The position numbers and the translations under genes are program-made. The notes below the pieces were generated by a model. That model saw nothing but the letters and a program-made list of their open reading frames with translations. It searched no databases and was not told where the DNA came from. A stretch of DNA of 23,957 bases from JAWVYT01 sp964605205 (lineage in GTDB: Bacteria; Gemmatimonadota; Gemmatimonadetes; Longimicrobiales; RSA9), in NCBI GenBank assembly GCA_964605205.1, contig CAZSBL010000042.1:1-23957 (forward strand). The letters run 5' to 3'. This document shows positions 1 through 6,536 of the stretch, one piece after another. The number at the start of each line of letters is the position of its first letter. Positions within the stretch are counted from its first letter, which is position 1.

Positions 1-1278
1 GACCTGCAGCTCGTACCGGATCCGCGTGTGCGGCACCGGGATGTCCACCAGTCGGATCAGGTCGATGGGCGTGCCGATGGCCACGGCCTCGACCCCGCCA
101 TCCGCCGCCCTGCTGATGGTGGCCTGCAGGTCCTTCACCTGCTGCTCGCCGTAGCCCATGGCCGGCAGCAGCTTCCCGATCTCCGGGTACTTCTGGTACG
201 TCTCGGCGATCTCGCCCACCGCGAACTCCCGGGGGTCCACGATCTCCGCCGCACCGGCCTTCTGCGCGCCGATGACCGCCGCGCCGTACTTCATCCCGCC
301 GTGGGTCAGCGTCGGGCCATCCTCCACGCACAGCACCCGCTTCCCTTTCAGCGCGTCGGCGTCATCGATGAAGAGCGGCGACGCCGCCTCCACGATGGTC
401 GCGTCCGGGTTCACCGAGCGGGCGTTCCGCTCCACGGTGAAGACGTCGTCAATGTTGGCCGTGCCGATCTTGTTCACCAGGATGGCGTCGGCCAGCCGGA
501 CGTTGATCTCGCCGGGGTAGTAGCTCAGCTCGTGTCCCGCGCGGTGCGGGTCCACCAGCGTGATGTAGACGTCGGTGGCGTAGAACGCGAAATCGTTGTT
601 CCCGCCGTCCCAGAGGATCACGTCGGCTTCCTTCTCGGCCTCCCGCAGGATCGCCTCGTAGTCCACGCCGGCGAAGACCACGCTCCCGGCGGCCAGGTGC
701 GGCTCGTACTCCTCCCGCTCCTCGATGGTCACCTTGTGCTTCACCAGGTCATTCTCGGTCTCGAACCGCTGCACCGCCTGCGCCGCCAGGTCTCCGTACG
801 GCATGGGGTGACGGATCACCGCCACCTTCTTGCCCGCGTCGCGGAGGATCCGCACCACCGCCCGGCTGGTCTGGCTCTTCCCGGCACCCGTACGCGACGC
901 GCATACCGCCACCACCGGCTTCGACGACTCGACCATCGTCTGCCTCGCGCCCATCATGGCGAACTCGGCGCCCGCCGCGTTCACCCGTGCGCCCAGCCCC
1001 ATGGTGTACCCGTAGCTGACGTCGCTGTACGCCATGATGCACCGCTCGACGTCCAGCTCATCGATGAGCGCCTCGAGACGGCTCTCCGGGTAGATGGTGA
1101 TCCCGTCAGGGTAGTGCTCGCCCGCCAGCTCCGGCGGGTACGTACGCTCGTCGATCCCCGGGATCTGCTCCGCGGTGAATCCCACGACCTCGGTGTCCGG
1201 GTCGTTCCTGTATACCACATTGAAATTGTGGAAGTCGCGCCCCGCGGCTCCCAGAATCAGCGTCCTCGTGCGGCCCAT
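1..1278 (-). CDS. Cyclic 2,3-diphosphoglycerate synthetase homologue (P-loop GTPase-like), 3' end outside window
   Basis: The 426 codons present match the COG2403 / cyclic-2,3-diphosphoglycerate synthetase family. In methanogens this enzyme uses ATP to close 2,3-diphosphoglycerate into the cyclic osmolyte and thermoprotectant; the role in bacteria is not settled. An N-terminal Rossmann-like segment (TLILGAAGRDFHNFN, residues 6-20) is followed by a P-loop region (CASRTGAGKSQTSR, about 126-139) and a downstream ILWDGGNND acidic motif. The ATG at 1276-1278 follows a weak GAGGGG. The reading frame is still open at base 1. From memory the family is about 440-460 residues, so perhaps 15-35 residues are missing. 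The gene stands alone in this window, and its upstream side abuts a decayed toxin gene. The family call is firm; the exact reaction in this organism is inferred. Confidence 0.85.
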   Translation of the reverse strand, partial: MGRTRTLILGAAGRDFHNFNVVYRNDPDTEVVGFTAEQIPGIDERTYPPELAGEHYPDGITIYPESRLEALIDELDVERCIMAYSDVSYGYTMGLGARVNAAGAEFAMMGARQTMVESSKPVVAVCASRTGAGKSQTSRAVVRILRDAGKKVAVIRHPMPYGDLAAQAVQRFETENDLVKHKVTIEEREEYEPHLAAGSVVFAGVDYEAILREAEKEADVILWDGGNNDFAFYATDVYITLVDPHRAGHELSYYPGEINVRLADAILVNKIGTANIDDVFTVERNARSVNPDATIVEAASPLFIDDADALKGKRVLCVEDGPTLTHGGMKYGAAVIGAQKAGAAEIVDPREFAVGEIAETYQKYPEIGKLLPAMGYGEQQVKDLQATISRAADGGVEAVAIGTPIDLIRLVDIPVPHTRIRYELQV

Positions 1279-1320
1279 ATGGTGTACCCCTCGAGTTTTG
1301 GTTTTCAGCCGTGTTGGAGC

Positions 1321-1566
1321 CTACATGCCCGACGCCGCAAGGGCAATCGGGGTTTCCACCGCGCAGGAGCGGGGAGTTCCCCTACGGAGCTGCGTCCGGC
1401 GGTGGCGCGAGCGGTGGGGAAGGCCGGGGTCGCCGCGAAGCCGACGCCTACGCGCCGATCCGCTCCAGCCCCAGCACCGGATGTGGACGTACCGGTGCAC
1501 GATCTCCTGCATCACCTCCGCGCTGGCCACCTGGTACATCGGCACGTTCGAGTCGATGAAGATCAT
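1321..1566 (-). pseudogene. Decayed VapC-like PIN-domain toxin
   Basis: The ORF opens with MIFIDSNVPMY, the classic N-terminus of a VapC PIN ribonuclease with the first catalytic Asp (D5). It then jumps to ASAEVMQEIVHRY, a segment that in intact family members lies about 40 residues later. The protein therefore seems to have lost an internal stretch in frame. After VHI the frame becomes Arg-rich nonsense up to the stop at 1321-1323. In another minus-strand frame HPVLGLERIGA ends at a stop at 1448-1450 and resembles a PIN C-terminus, which suggests a second, frame-breaking deletion. Intact VapC proteins are about 130-140 residues, and the central acidic catalytic residues are missing here. The start overlaps the antitoxin stop as ATGA, as in a live TA operon. 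Almost certainly non-functional. Confidence 0.6.
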
Positions 1567-1706
1567 GACGACGACCCGGACTCCGACCCGCCGGCTCCCG
1601 ACCCTGACTCCGAGCCCGGCCCGGAGCCCGGCCCCGAGTCCGGCTCCCTGGCGTACCCAGCCTCGATCTCCCGATACTCGGCCTCGCTCATCACCACCTG
1701 CAGCGC
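1563..1706 (-). pseudogene. Decayed VapB-like antitoxin
   Basis: The segment ALQVVMSEAEYREIEA matches the start of small VapB-type antitoxins that precede PIN toxins. In those proteins the motif leads into a ribbon-helix-helix DNA-binding region (…WVRQALR…). Here that region is absent. It is replaced by a low-complexity tail of Gly, Ser, Pro and Glu (GPGSGPGSESGSGAGG) up to the TGA at 1563-1565. The start is uncertain: ATG at 1689-1691, or GTG at 1692-1694 or 1695-1697; the family similarity begins near 1706. The ATGA overlap with the PIN remnant shows the two were an operon. The tail is best read as erosion or repeat slippage, and DNA binding is probably lost. Confidence 0.5.
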
Positions 1707-1750
1707 TCGGCCCGCGGTGGGCGGATACCCCGTGCATCGCTTAGATTGGG

Positions 1751-1756
1751 TATATG
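1751..1756 (+). promoter_or_regulatory. Possible -10 element of the small protein/nucleotidyltransferase operon
   Basis: TATATG sits in a short AT-richer stretch (TTAGATTGGGTATATG) and no Shine-Dalgarno sequence precedes either candidate start (1754 or 1769). If this is a -10 box, transcription would begin near 1763. The in-frame ATG at 1769 would then be nearly leaderless. This is inference from base composition only. Confidence 0.25.
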
Positions 1757-1984
1757 AACCTGCACCCGATGGACACATCCCCGGAAGTCGAACGCCGCCA
1801 GGCGCAGGCCCATCGGGCGTTGGGCCCGACGGGTCGCGTTGAGATGGCCGTGGAGCTCAGCGAAGCCGTGCGGGAGCTTCGCCTGTCAGGCCTTCGCTCG
1901 ACCTTCCCGGAGGCGTCGAGACGGGAGCTCTTGGAGCGGTTGATCGCCGAAGTCCACGGCATCTCGGTCGAGTCACTAGAGTGA
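1754..1984 (+). CDS. Small helical protein, putative antitoxin of the downstream nucleotidyltransferase
   Basis: This 76-residue charged, helical protein (SPEVERRQAQAHRALGP…VELSEAVRELRLSGLR…ELLERLIAEVHG) resembles short proteins often found immediately before MNT-like nucleotidyltransferases, possibly related to the Rv0078B-type antitoxins. I recognise the pattern but not a characterised function. Its stop overlaps the next start as GTGA (1981-1984), indicating translational coupling. Start choice is open: ATG 1754 gives MNLHPMDTS, while the ATG at 1769 removes five residues and fits a leaderless message. It reads divergently from the decayed VapBC pair. The antitoxin role is inferred from size and context only. 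Confidence 0.6.
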   Translation: MNLHPMDTSPEVERRQAQAHRALGPTGRVEMAVELSEAVRELRLSGLRSTFPEASRRELLERLIAEVHGISVESLE

Positions 1985-2535
1985 CGTTCCCGGAAGTACT
2001 GCGGCGGGTCGTGTCGATCCTGAGTGAGGAGTCTGTGGCCTACATGGTGACGGGCTCCTTCGCCACGGCGTATTACGCATATCCGCGGGCGACCCAGGAC
2101 ATCGACCTCGTGGTCGAGCCATCGAAGGACGCGCTCGAGCGAGTGGCCGCCCGCCTCGAGGATGCGGGCTTCTACACGAGCCCGGAGGCCGTTCGGGAGG
2201 CGTTGGAGCACGAGGGCCAGTTCAACGCGATCGACCCCGACACGGGTTGGAAGATCGACTTCATCGTGCGGAAGTCGAGGCCGTTCAGCATCGCAGAGTT
2301 CAACCGTCGAAGGCGCGCCGAGGTGCTGGGACTGGAGCTCTCGCTGGCCACGGCCGAAGATCTGGTGATCGCCAAGCTCGAGTGGGCGAAGCTCGGCGGA
2401 TCGGAAACCCAGCTCCGGGATGTGCAGAATATCTTGGGAACCCACTGGGACGCCCTCGACCGGTCCTACCTGGACCGATGGATCACCGAGCTGGGCCTGG
2501 GCGATCTTTGGGAGCGCGTTCAACCTCGAGGCTAG
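1981..2535 (+). CDS. Nucleotidyltransferase (MNT/AbiEii-like), putative toxin or modifying enzyme
   Basis: This 184-residue protein has the minimal polymerase-beta nucleotidyltransferase signature. TGSFATAYY at 24-32 is followed by QDIDLVV, giving paired metal-binding acids D40 and D42. A third acid is D93 in WKIDFIV. The C-terminal helices (SLATAEDLVIAKLEWAKLGGSE…RDVQNILG) are typical of AbiEii/DUF6036-like proteins. Members of these groups act in toxin-antitoxin or abortive-infection modules by transferring nucleotides to RNA or protein targets. It starts with GTG inside the stop of the preceding small gene. All catalytic acids are present, so it should be active. The specific target is unknown. 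It is followed after 35 nt by an unrelated secreted enzyme. Confidence 0.8.
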   Translation: MTFPEVLRRVVSILSEESVAYMVTGSFATAYYAYPRATQDIDLVVEPSKDALERVAARLEDAGFYTSPEAVREALEHEGQFNAIDPDTGWKIDFIVRKSRPFSIAEFNRRRRAEVLGLELSLATAEDLVIAKLEWAKLGGSETQLRDVQNILGTHWDALDRSYLDRWITELGLGDLWERVQPRG

Positions 2536-2570
2536 CTCCGCCCTTCGCCGTGGCGCACATTGACCGTGCC

Positions 2571-3488
2571 ATGAGACTCGCCATCCCGTTCCGCTCCGTC
2601 CTGGCCCTCCTCGCCCTCCTCTGCTGCGCGCCGGGCGCGGGAGCCGCCAAGGTGCGGATCCCCGACCAGGGGGTGATTCCCGACCAGGGGGCGAATCCCG
2701 CCCAGGCGCCGGCGGAGCTCCGGCTCATGACCTTCAACATCCGCTACGGCACGGCCGACGACGGCGACCACGCCTGGCCCCACCGGCGGGACCTCGTGGC
2801 GGAGATCATCCGGCGGGAGGACGCCGATATCCTGGCCATCCAGGAGGCCCTCGCCTTCCAACTCGAGGATCTGGCTCCGGTCCTCGCCGGCTACCGGAAG
2901 CTCGGCCAGCACCGGGACGGCGGCACCGGCGGCGAGTTCTCGGGCCTCTACGTCCGGACGGACCGGGTCCGCCTGGTGGACTGGGGCGAGTTCTGGCTCT
3001 CGCCCACCCCCGACGTGGTGGCGTCCCGGGGCTGGGATGCCGCGCTGCACCGGATGGCGGTCTGGGCCGACGTGGTCCCGGAAGGCGGCGACACGGTGGT
3101 CCGCGTCTACGGCACGCACTTCGACCATCGGGGCGAGGTGGCCCGGGTTGAGAGCGCCCGGCTGATCGCGGAGCATGCGACGGAAGCCGGGCGGCCGACG
3201 GTGGTGATGGGCGACCTGAACGTCCCGGACGGATCCGAGGCCGTCCGGATCTTCGCCAGCCGCGGGTACCGCTCCGCGGTGCTCGCGCTCCACCCCGGTG
3301 AGACCCGGGGGACCTTCAACGGCTTCACGGACCCGCGGGGCGGGAACCGGCGCATCGACCACGTCCTGGTCGGCCCGGGGCTGCGTCCCACCAGCGCCGC
3401 GATCCTCGATCACCGGGTCGACGGGCTCTTCCCCTCGGACCACTTCCCGGTGGTGGCGGTGGTCGTTCTGGCTGGCTCCCGGCCCTGA
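2571..3488 (+). CDS. Secreted endonuclease/exonuclease/phosphatase (EEP) family hydrolase
   Basis: This 305-residue protein starts with a signal peptide (MRLAIPFRSVLALLALL…), with likely cleavage after AGA near residue 25. A short duplicated IPDQG linker (30-40) follows, then a complete EEP fold. The metal and catalytic motifs are all present: MTFNIR (N56), QE (E92), GTHFDH (H183), MGDLNVPDGS (D215, N217), RIDHVLV (D263) and SDHFPV (D290, H291). EEP proteins cleave phosphodiesters or phosphomonoesters in nucleic acids, sphingomyelin or inositol phosphates. This length, with an export signal, is typical of periplasmic or extracellular phosphodiesterases. ATG 2571 is preferred because the signal peptide starts there, although the frame is open further upstream. 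Substrate not determinable. Confidence 0.85.
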   Translation: MRLAIPFRSVLALLALLCCAPGAGAAKVRIPDQGVIPDQGANPAQAPAELRLMTFNIRYGTADDGDHAWPHRRDLVAEIIRREDADILAIQEALAFQLEDLAPVLAGYRKLGQHRDGGTGGEFSGLYVRTDRVRLVDWGEFWLSPTPDVVASRGWDAALHRMAVWADVVPEGGDTVVRVYGTHFDHRGEVARVESARLIAEHATEAGRPTVVMGDLNVPDGSEAVRIFASRGYRSAVLALHPGETRGTFNGFTDPRGGNRRIDHVLVGPGLRPTSAAILDHRVDGLFPSDHFPVVAVVVLAGSRP

Positions 3489-3551
3489 GCCGGTCCATAT
3501 TGACGCCTCGGCCCGCGCGACCACTGAACAGGGAGCACAGGGAGCAGCACC

Positions 3552-4472
3552 GTGGCAGCCATCCGTACCTTCGCAGCCCTTCGTGAGCGGGCCCGGACCG
3601 GGAGGCCCGTGCCCGTGGCGGTGGTCGCCGCAGAGAGCGAATCCGCTCTCCGGGCCATGTCCGCCGCCGCCGCCGACGGCTTCGCCCGCCCCGTCCTGGT
3701 CGGCGACGAGCCCGCCATCCGCAGCGTCCTGGCCGGCGCCGGGATCCGGGGCCTCGATGACGCCACCTTCGTCGACGCCCCCGACGCCGCCGCTGCCCCC
3801 CGCACCGCCGTGGAGCTGGCCCGGGCCGGCGAGGTTGGCGTGCTCCTCAAGGGTGGGCTCCGGACCGACCAGCTCCTGAAGGCCGCCCTCGACCGCGACC
3901 GGGGGCTCCGCACCGACCGCCTCCTCTCCGATGTGCTGCTCTACGAGGACACCCTGGCCGGCGAGACCCGCCTTGTGGGCGTCACCGATGGCGGGATCAA
4001 CCCGGCGCCGGACGAAGAAGCGCTCCGCCAGATCGTGGCCAACGCCGTGGAGGTGTTCCGGGCGCTGGGGTGGGAGCGGCCCCGCGTCGCCCTCCTCAGC
4101 GCCACCGAGGCCGTCACCGAGTCGGTGCCGTCCACCGTGGCCGCCCGGGCCGTGGCCGACTGGGCCGTCGGCGCCCTCCCCGACGCCGACGTCACCGGGC
4201 CGCTGGCGCTGGACAACGCCCTCCTGGAGTCCGCCGCCCGGGCCAAGGGGATCACCGGCCCCGTGGCCGGTCGGGCCGACATCATGGTCACCCCCTCCAT
4301 CGAGGCCGGGAATATCCTGGGGAAGGGAGTCAAGTACCTCGGCGGCTCCATCACCGCCCACGTGGTGGTGGGCGCCCGGGTCCCGATCCTGATCCCGTCC
4401 CGGGTCGAGAGCGCCGAGGACAAGCTGCACTCCATCGCCCTCGGCGTGCTGGCGGCAGGGATGCAGATCTGA
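3552..4472 (+). CDS. ptb: Phosphate butyryltransferase (acyl-CoA:phosphate acyltransferase)
   Basis: This 306-residue protein belongs to the Ptb/Pta acyltransferase family and converts an acyl-CoA plus phosphate to an acyl phosphate plus CoA. Typical segments are KGGLRTDQLLKA (100-111), GLRTDRLLSDV (118-128), VTDGGINPAP (144-153), the EAGNILGKGVKYLGGS block (251-266) that helps form the active site, and a C-terminal KLHSIALG. The GTG start at 3552 has two upstream GGGAGC purine runs. It lies 14 nt before buk, the usual ptb-buk order. With the 2-oxoacid oxidoreductase nearby, the natural substrate may be a branched or aryl acyl-CoA instead of butyryl-CoA; that is inference. Confidence 0.9.
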   Translation: MAAIRTFAALRERARTGRPVPVAVVAAESESALRAMSAAAADGFARPVLVGDEPAIRSVLAGAGIRGLDDATFVDAPDAAAAPRTAVELARAGEVGVLLKGGLRTDQLLKAALDRDRGLRTDRLLSDVLLYEDTLAGETRLVGVTDGGINPAPDEEALRQIVANAVEVFRALGWERPRVALLSATEAVTESVPSTVAARAVADWAVGALPDADVTGPLALDNALLESAARAKGITGPVAGRADIMVTPSIEAGNILGKGVKYLGGSITAHVVVGARVPILIPSRVESAEDKLHSIALGVLAAGMQI

Positions 4473-4486
4473 GAGCTGAGACGAAC

Positions 4487-5554
4487 ATGGCGATGATACT
4501 GGCGATGAATCCCGGATCGACCTCCACCAAGCTGGCCGTCTATGACGACGGCCGCCGGGTCTTCGAGCACACCATCCAGCACGACGACGACGCGCTGGCC
4601 CCGTACCGCGACCGCCCCATTCTCGATCAGCTGGAGCTGCGTCTCGGTGCCGTGCACGGTGTGCTCGAGAGCCGCGACACCGACCCGGCCGCCCTCGACG
4701 CCACCGTCGGCCGGGGCGGGCTGCTGCGGCCCCTGGCGTCGGGGACCTATCGGGTGACCGACGCCATGCTGGAGGAGTTGCGCGAGGCGCCCCGGGGCGA
4801 GCACGCGTCGAACCTGGGCGCGTTCCTGGCCCGTGAGCTGGCGGCGGAGGCGGGCTGCCCGGCGTTCATCGTGGATCCGGTGAGCGTGGACGAGTGGCCC
4901 GAAGTGGCCCGGCCGTCGGGGCTGGCCGGTCTGGACCGGGAGTGCCTGTCGCATGCCCTGAATACGAAGGCGGTGGCGAAGCGGCACGCGAAGGAGGTGG
5001 GCACGCCGTACACCCAGCTGCGGCTCGTCGTCGTCCACATGGGCAGTGGCCACAGCGTCTCCGCCCACCGGGACGGACGGATGGTGGAGGTGACCAACTC
5101 CCGGGAGGAGGGCCCGTTCAGCACCGAGCGGGCCGGCACCGTCCCCACCGTGCGCCTGGTCCAGCGCGTCCTCGAAGGCGGCCTCTCGTTCGCCGAGGCC
5201 GAGCGGATGCTCTTCCGGGAGGGCGGGCTGCACAGCTACCTGGGCACCCGTGACCTGCGGGAGGTCGAGGCCCGGATCGATGACGGCGACGACGAGGCCC
5301 GCCTCCTCTTCGACGCCATGGCCTACCAGCTCCGGAAGGCCGTGGGCGCCATGGCCGCCGTGCTGGACGGCGATGTCGACGCGATCCTCCTCACCGGCGG
5401 GATGGCGAGGAGCGAGGGGCTGGTGGGCGAGCTGTCGGCGCGGTTGGCGTGGGTCGCGCCGGTGCATCTGTATCCCGGTGAGGACGAGCTCGCTGCGCTG
5501 GCGGAGGGAGCGGCGAGGGTGCTCGGGGGAGAGGAAGAGGCGCTGGACTACTGA
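4487..5554 (+). CDS. buk: Butyrate kinase (acyl phosphate to acid plus ATP)
   Basis: This 355-residue member of the ASKHA acetate/butyrate kinase superfamily is the usual length for butyrate kinases. The phosphate-binding N-terminal loop NPGSTSTK is at 8-15. Other signatures are SHALNTKAVAKRHA (155-168), HMGSGHSVSAH (184-194), the segment around VTNSREEGPFSTERAGTVP (202-220) and LTGGMARSE (302-310). It makes ATP from an acyl phosphate, completing the ptb reaction. A weak GAG-rich purine stretch precedes the ATG. Downstream is a 352-nt convergent intergenic region with several hairpins. Confidence 0.92.
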   Translation: MAMILAMNPGSTSTKLAVYDDGRRVFEHTIQHDDDALAPYRDRPILDQLELRLGAVHGVLESRDTDPAALDATVGRGGLLRPLASGTYRVTDAMLEELREAPRGEHASNLGAFLARELAAEAGCPAFIVDPVSVDEWPEVARPSGLAGLDRECLSHALNTKAVAKRHAKEVGTPYTQLRLVVVHMGSGHSVSAHRDGRMVEVTNSREEGPFSTERAGTVPTVRLVQRVLEGGLSFAEAERMLFREGGLHSYLGTRDLREVEARIDDGDDEARLLFDAMAYQLRKAVGAMAAVLDGDVDAILLTGGMARSEGLVGELSARLAWVAPVHLYPGEDELAALAEGAARVLGGEEEALDY

Positions 5555-5652
5555 GCGGGTAGGGCGGCGCTTCTGTGGCCGGCCGCTCCCTGACTGGGGG
5601 CGACTCGGGCGCGGCCTGACTGGCGGCGGGATTCCGGTTGCGTGGCTCACCC

Positions 5653-5785
5653 CGATGAGGGGATGAGGGGTAAACTGCGGCCGCCGCCCCTGCGGCAGGG
5701 ATAGTTAGCGCGTTCGGCGGCCGTGGCAGGCTGAGGCGCACCGGTAAGCCGGCAGCCCACCCCCCCACCCCTCATCCCCTCATCG
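5653..5785. repeat. 133-bp element with perfect 19-bp terminal inverted repeats and nested hairpins (MITE/REP-like)
   Basis: The left arm CGATGAGGGGATGAGGGGT (5653-5671) is the exact reverse complement of the right arm at 5767-5785. Each arm contains a tandem GATGAGGG. Between the arms are further pairings: CGGCCGCCG (5678-5686) with CGGCGGCCG (5715-5723), CCCTG-CGG-CAGGG (5688-5700), and CCGG-TAAG-CCGG (5741-5752). The outermost bases on both sides are runs of C, so a CCC target duplication is possible but uninformative. It is compatible with a small non-autonomous mobile element, a REP-type palindrome cluster or a structured RNA. Confidence 0.6.
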
Positions 5786-5798
5786 CCCCCGGCGATGA
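5780..5798. terminator. 8-bp GC-rich hairpin, possible terminator
   Basis: TCATCGCC and GGCGATGA pair perfectly around a CCC loop. Its left half overlaps the right arm of the 133-bp inverted-repeat element, so the two structures are mutually exclusive. There is no following T-tract. A terminator role between the convergent genes is only inferred. Confidence 0.3.
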
Positions 5799-5843
5799 AG
5801 GATGGATTACACCGCGAAAACTCGGCGGCCCGGATCATCCCCC

Positions 5844-5885
5844 CATCGCGGTCGGCCGTCGATGACGGGTCCGACGGCCGCGATG
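5844..5885. terminator. Long bulged stem-loop downstream of iorB, possible terminator
   Basis: CATCGC (5844-5849) and GGCCGTCG (5854-5861) pair with CGACGGCCGCGATG (5872-5885). The result is a 14-bp stem with a 4-nt bulge (5850-5853) and a 10-nt loop. It lies 21 nt beyond the iorB stop codon on the minus strand. No U-tract follows on either strand, so termination is a hypothesis from position and stability. Confidence 0.4.
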
Positions 5886-5906
5886 CTCCGGTCTGCAAAC
5901 GCGCCG

Positions 5907-6536
5907 TTAGAACGAAAACGCCGCCGGGCCGACGAGCCATTCCGCGCCGGTATCGAACGCCACCTCATTGGCCTCGATGGTTTTCGGCGGGACGTTCTGC
6001 CGGATGGATTCGATCCAGTGGTCGCGGTCGATGAAGAGGAAGTCCGACAGGGCGCCGAGCATGACGGTGCTGGAGAGCTTCTCGTTGCCGAGGTCCCGGG
6101 CGAGCTTGAGGGCGGGGTAGCGGTGGACGGCCACGTTCCTGGCCTCGGCTCGCTGGTCGAGGTCGTCGGGGTAGCCGGCGAACTTGAGGGATTCGATGGA
6201 CGGCTTGATGCGCTGCTCGTTGACCAGCGCCACGCCGCCGTCCTTCACCAGCTGGAAGTGGCGGGCGGCCTCGAGCTCTTCGAACGCCACCAGGAAGTCG
6301 GCCTCGCCTTCGGGGATGGCGGAGCTGAGGACGTTGTCGCCGAACCGGACGGTGGTGAGGACGGTCCCGCCCCGCTGAGACATACCGTGGACCTCGGAGG
6401 TGACGACGTCGTGGCCGGCCAGCTCAGCGGCGGTGGCCAGGACCCGGGTGGCCAGGACGGAGCCCTGCCCGCCCACGCCGGCCAGCACGATGTTGGTGAC
6501 GGCGCGGGTGGCGCTCCGGTCGGCTGCGTCGCTCAT
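5907..6536 (-). CDS. iorB: Indolepyruvate/2-oxoacid oxidoreductase, beta (gamma-domain) subunit
   Basis: This 209-residue protein is the small subunit of an indolepyruvate-type 2-oxoacid oxidoreductase. It has the pyruvate-ferredoxin oxidoreductase gamma domain with its glycine-rich start (NIVLAGVGGQGSVLATRVLA, 15-34). The strongly conserved SEVHGMSQRGG motif follows, and the protein ends in NEVAFDTGAEW. It partners IorA in oxidative decarboxylation of aryl or branched 2-oxoacids to acyl-CoA. Its ATG overlaps the stop of the upstream alpha-subunit gene as ATGA (6533-6536), so translation is coupled and stoichiometric. Length and motifs are normal. Confidence 0.92.
   Translation of the reverse strand: MSDAADRSATRAVTNIVLAGVGGQGSVLATRVLATAAELAGHDVVTSEVHGMSQRGGTVLTTVRFGDNVLSSAIPEGEADFLVAFEELEAARHFQLVKDGGVALVNEQRIKPSIESLKFAGYPDDLDQRAEARNVAVHRYPALKLARDLGNEKLSSTVMLGALSDFLFIDRDHWIESIRQNVPPKTIEANEVAFDTGAEWLVGPAAFSF

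Larger units (their letters stand above)
5555..5906. other. Convergent intergenic region between buk and iorB, rich in inverted repeats
   Basis: No coding sequence is supported in these 352 nt. The stretch contains a 133-bp element bounded by 19-bp inverted repeats (5653-5785), an 8-bp hairpin just beyond it (5780-5798) and a 14-bp bulged stem-loop (5844-5885). Because both flanking genes end here, some of the hairpins may terminate transcription. None is followed by a clear T-run on either strand. Confidence 0.7.

Noticed and set aside
28..1842. A plus-strand 604-codon frame across the cyclic-DPG synthetase
   Set aside because: Antisense to a gene with clear family motifs; no recognisable domain.
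2532..4430. A minus-strand 632-codon frame opposite the EEP hydrolase and ptb
   Set aside because: Composition typical of antisense shadow (Gly, Asp, Pro, His runs), no motifs, and both plus-strand genes are unambiguous.
5653..5785. Cobalamin or other known riboswitch, or integron attC site
   Set aside because: The folded region has no conserved riboswitch boxes that I can recognise, the GTTAGCG does not fit the attC core, and it lies downstream of both genes, not in a leader.
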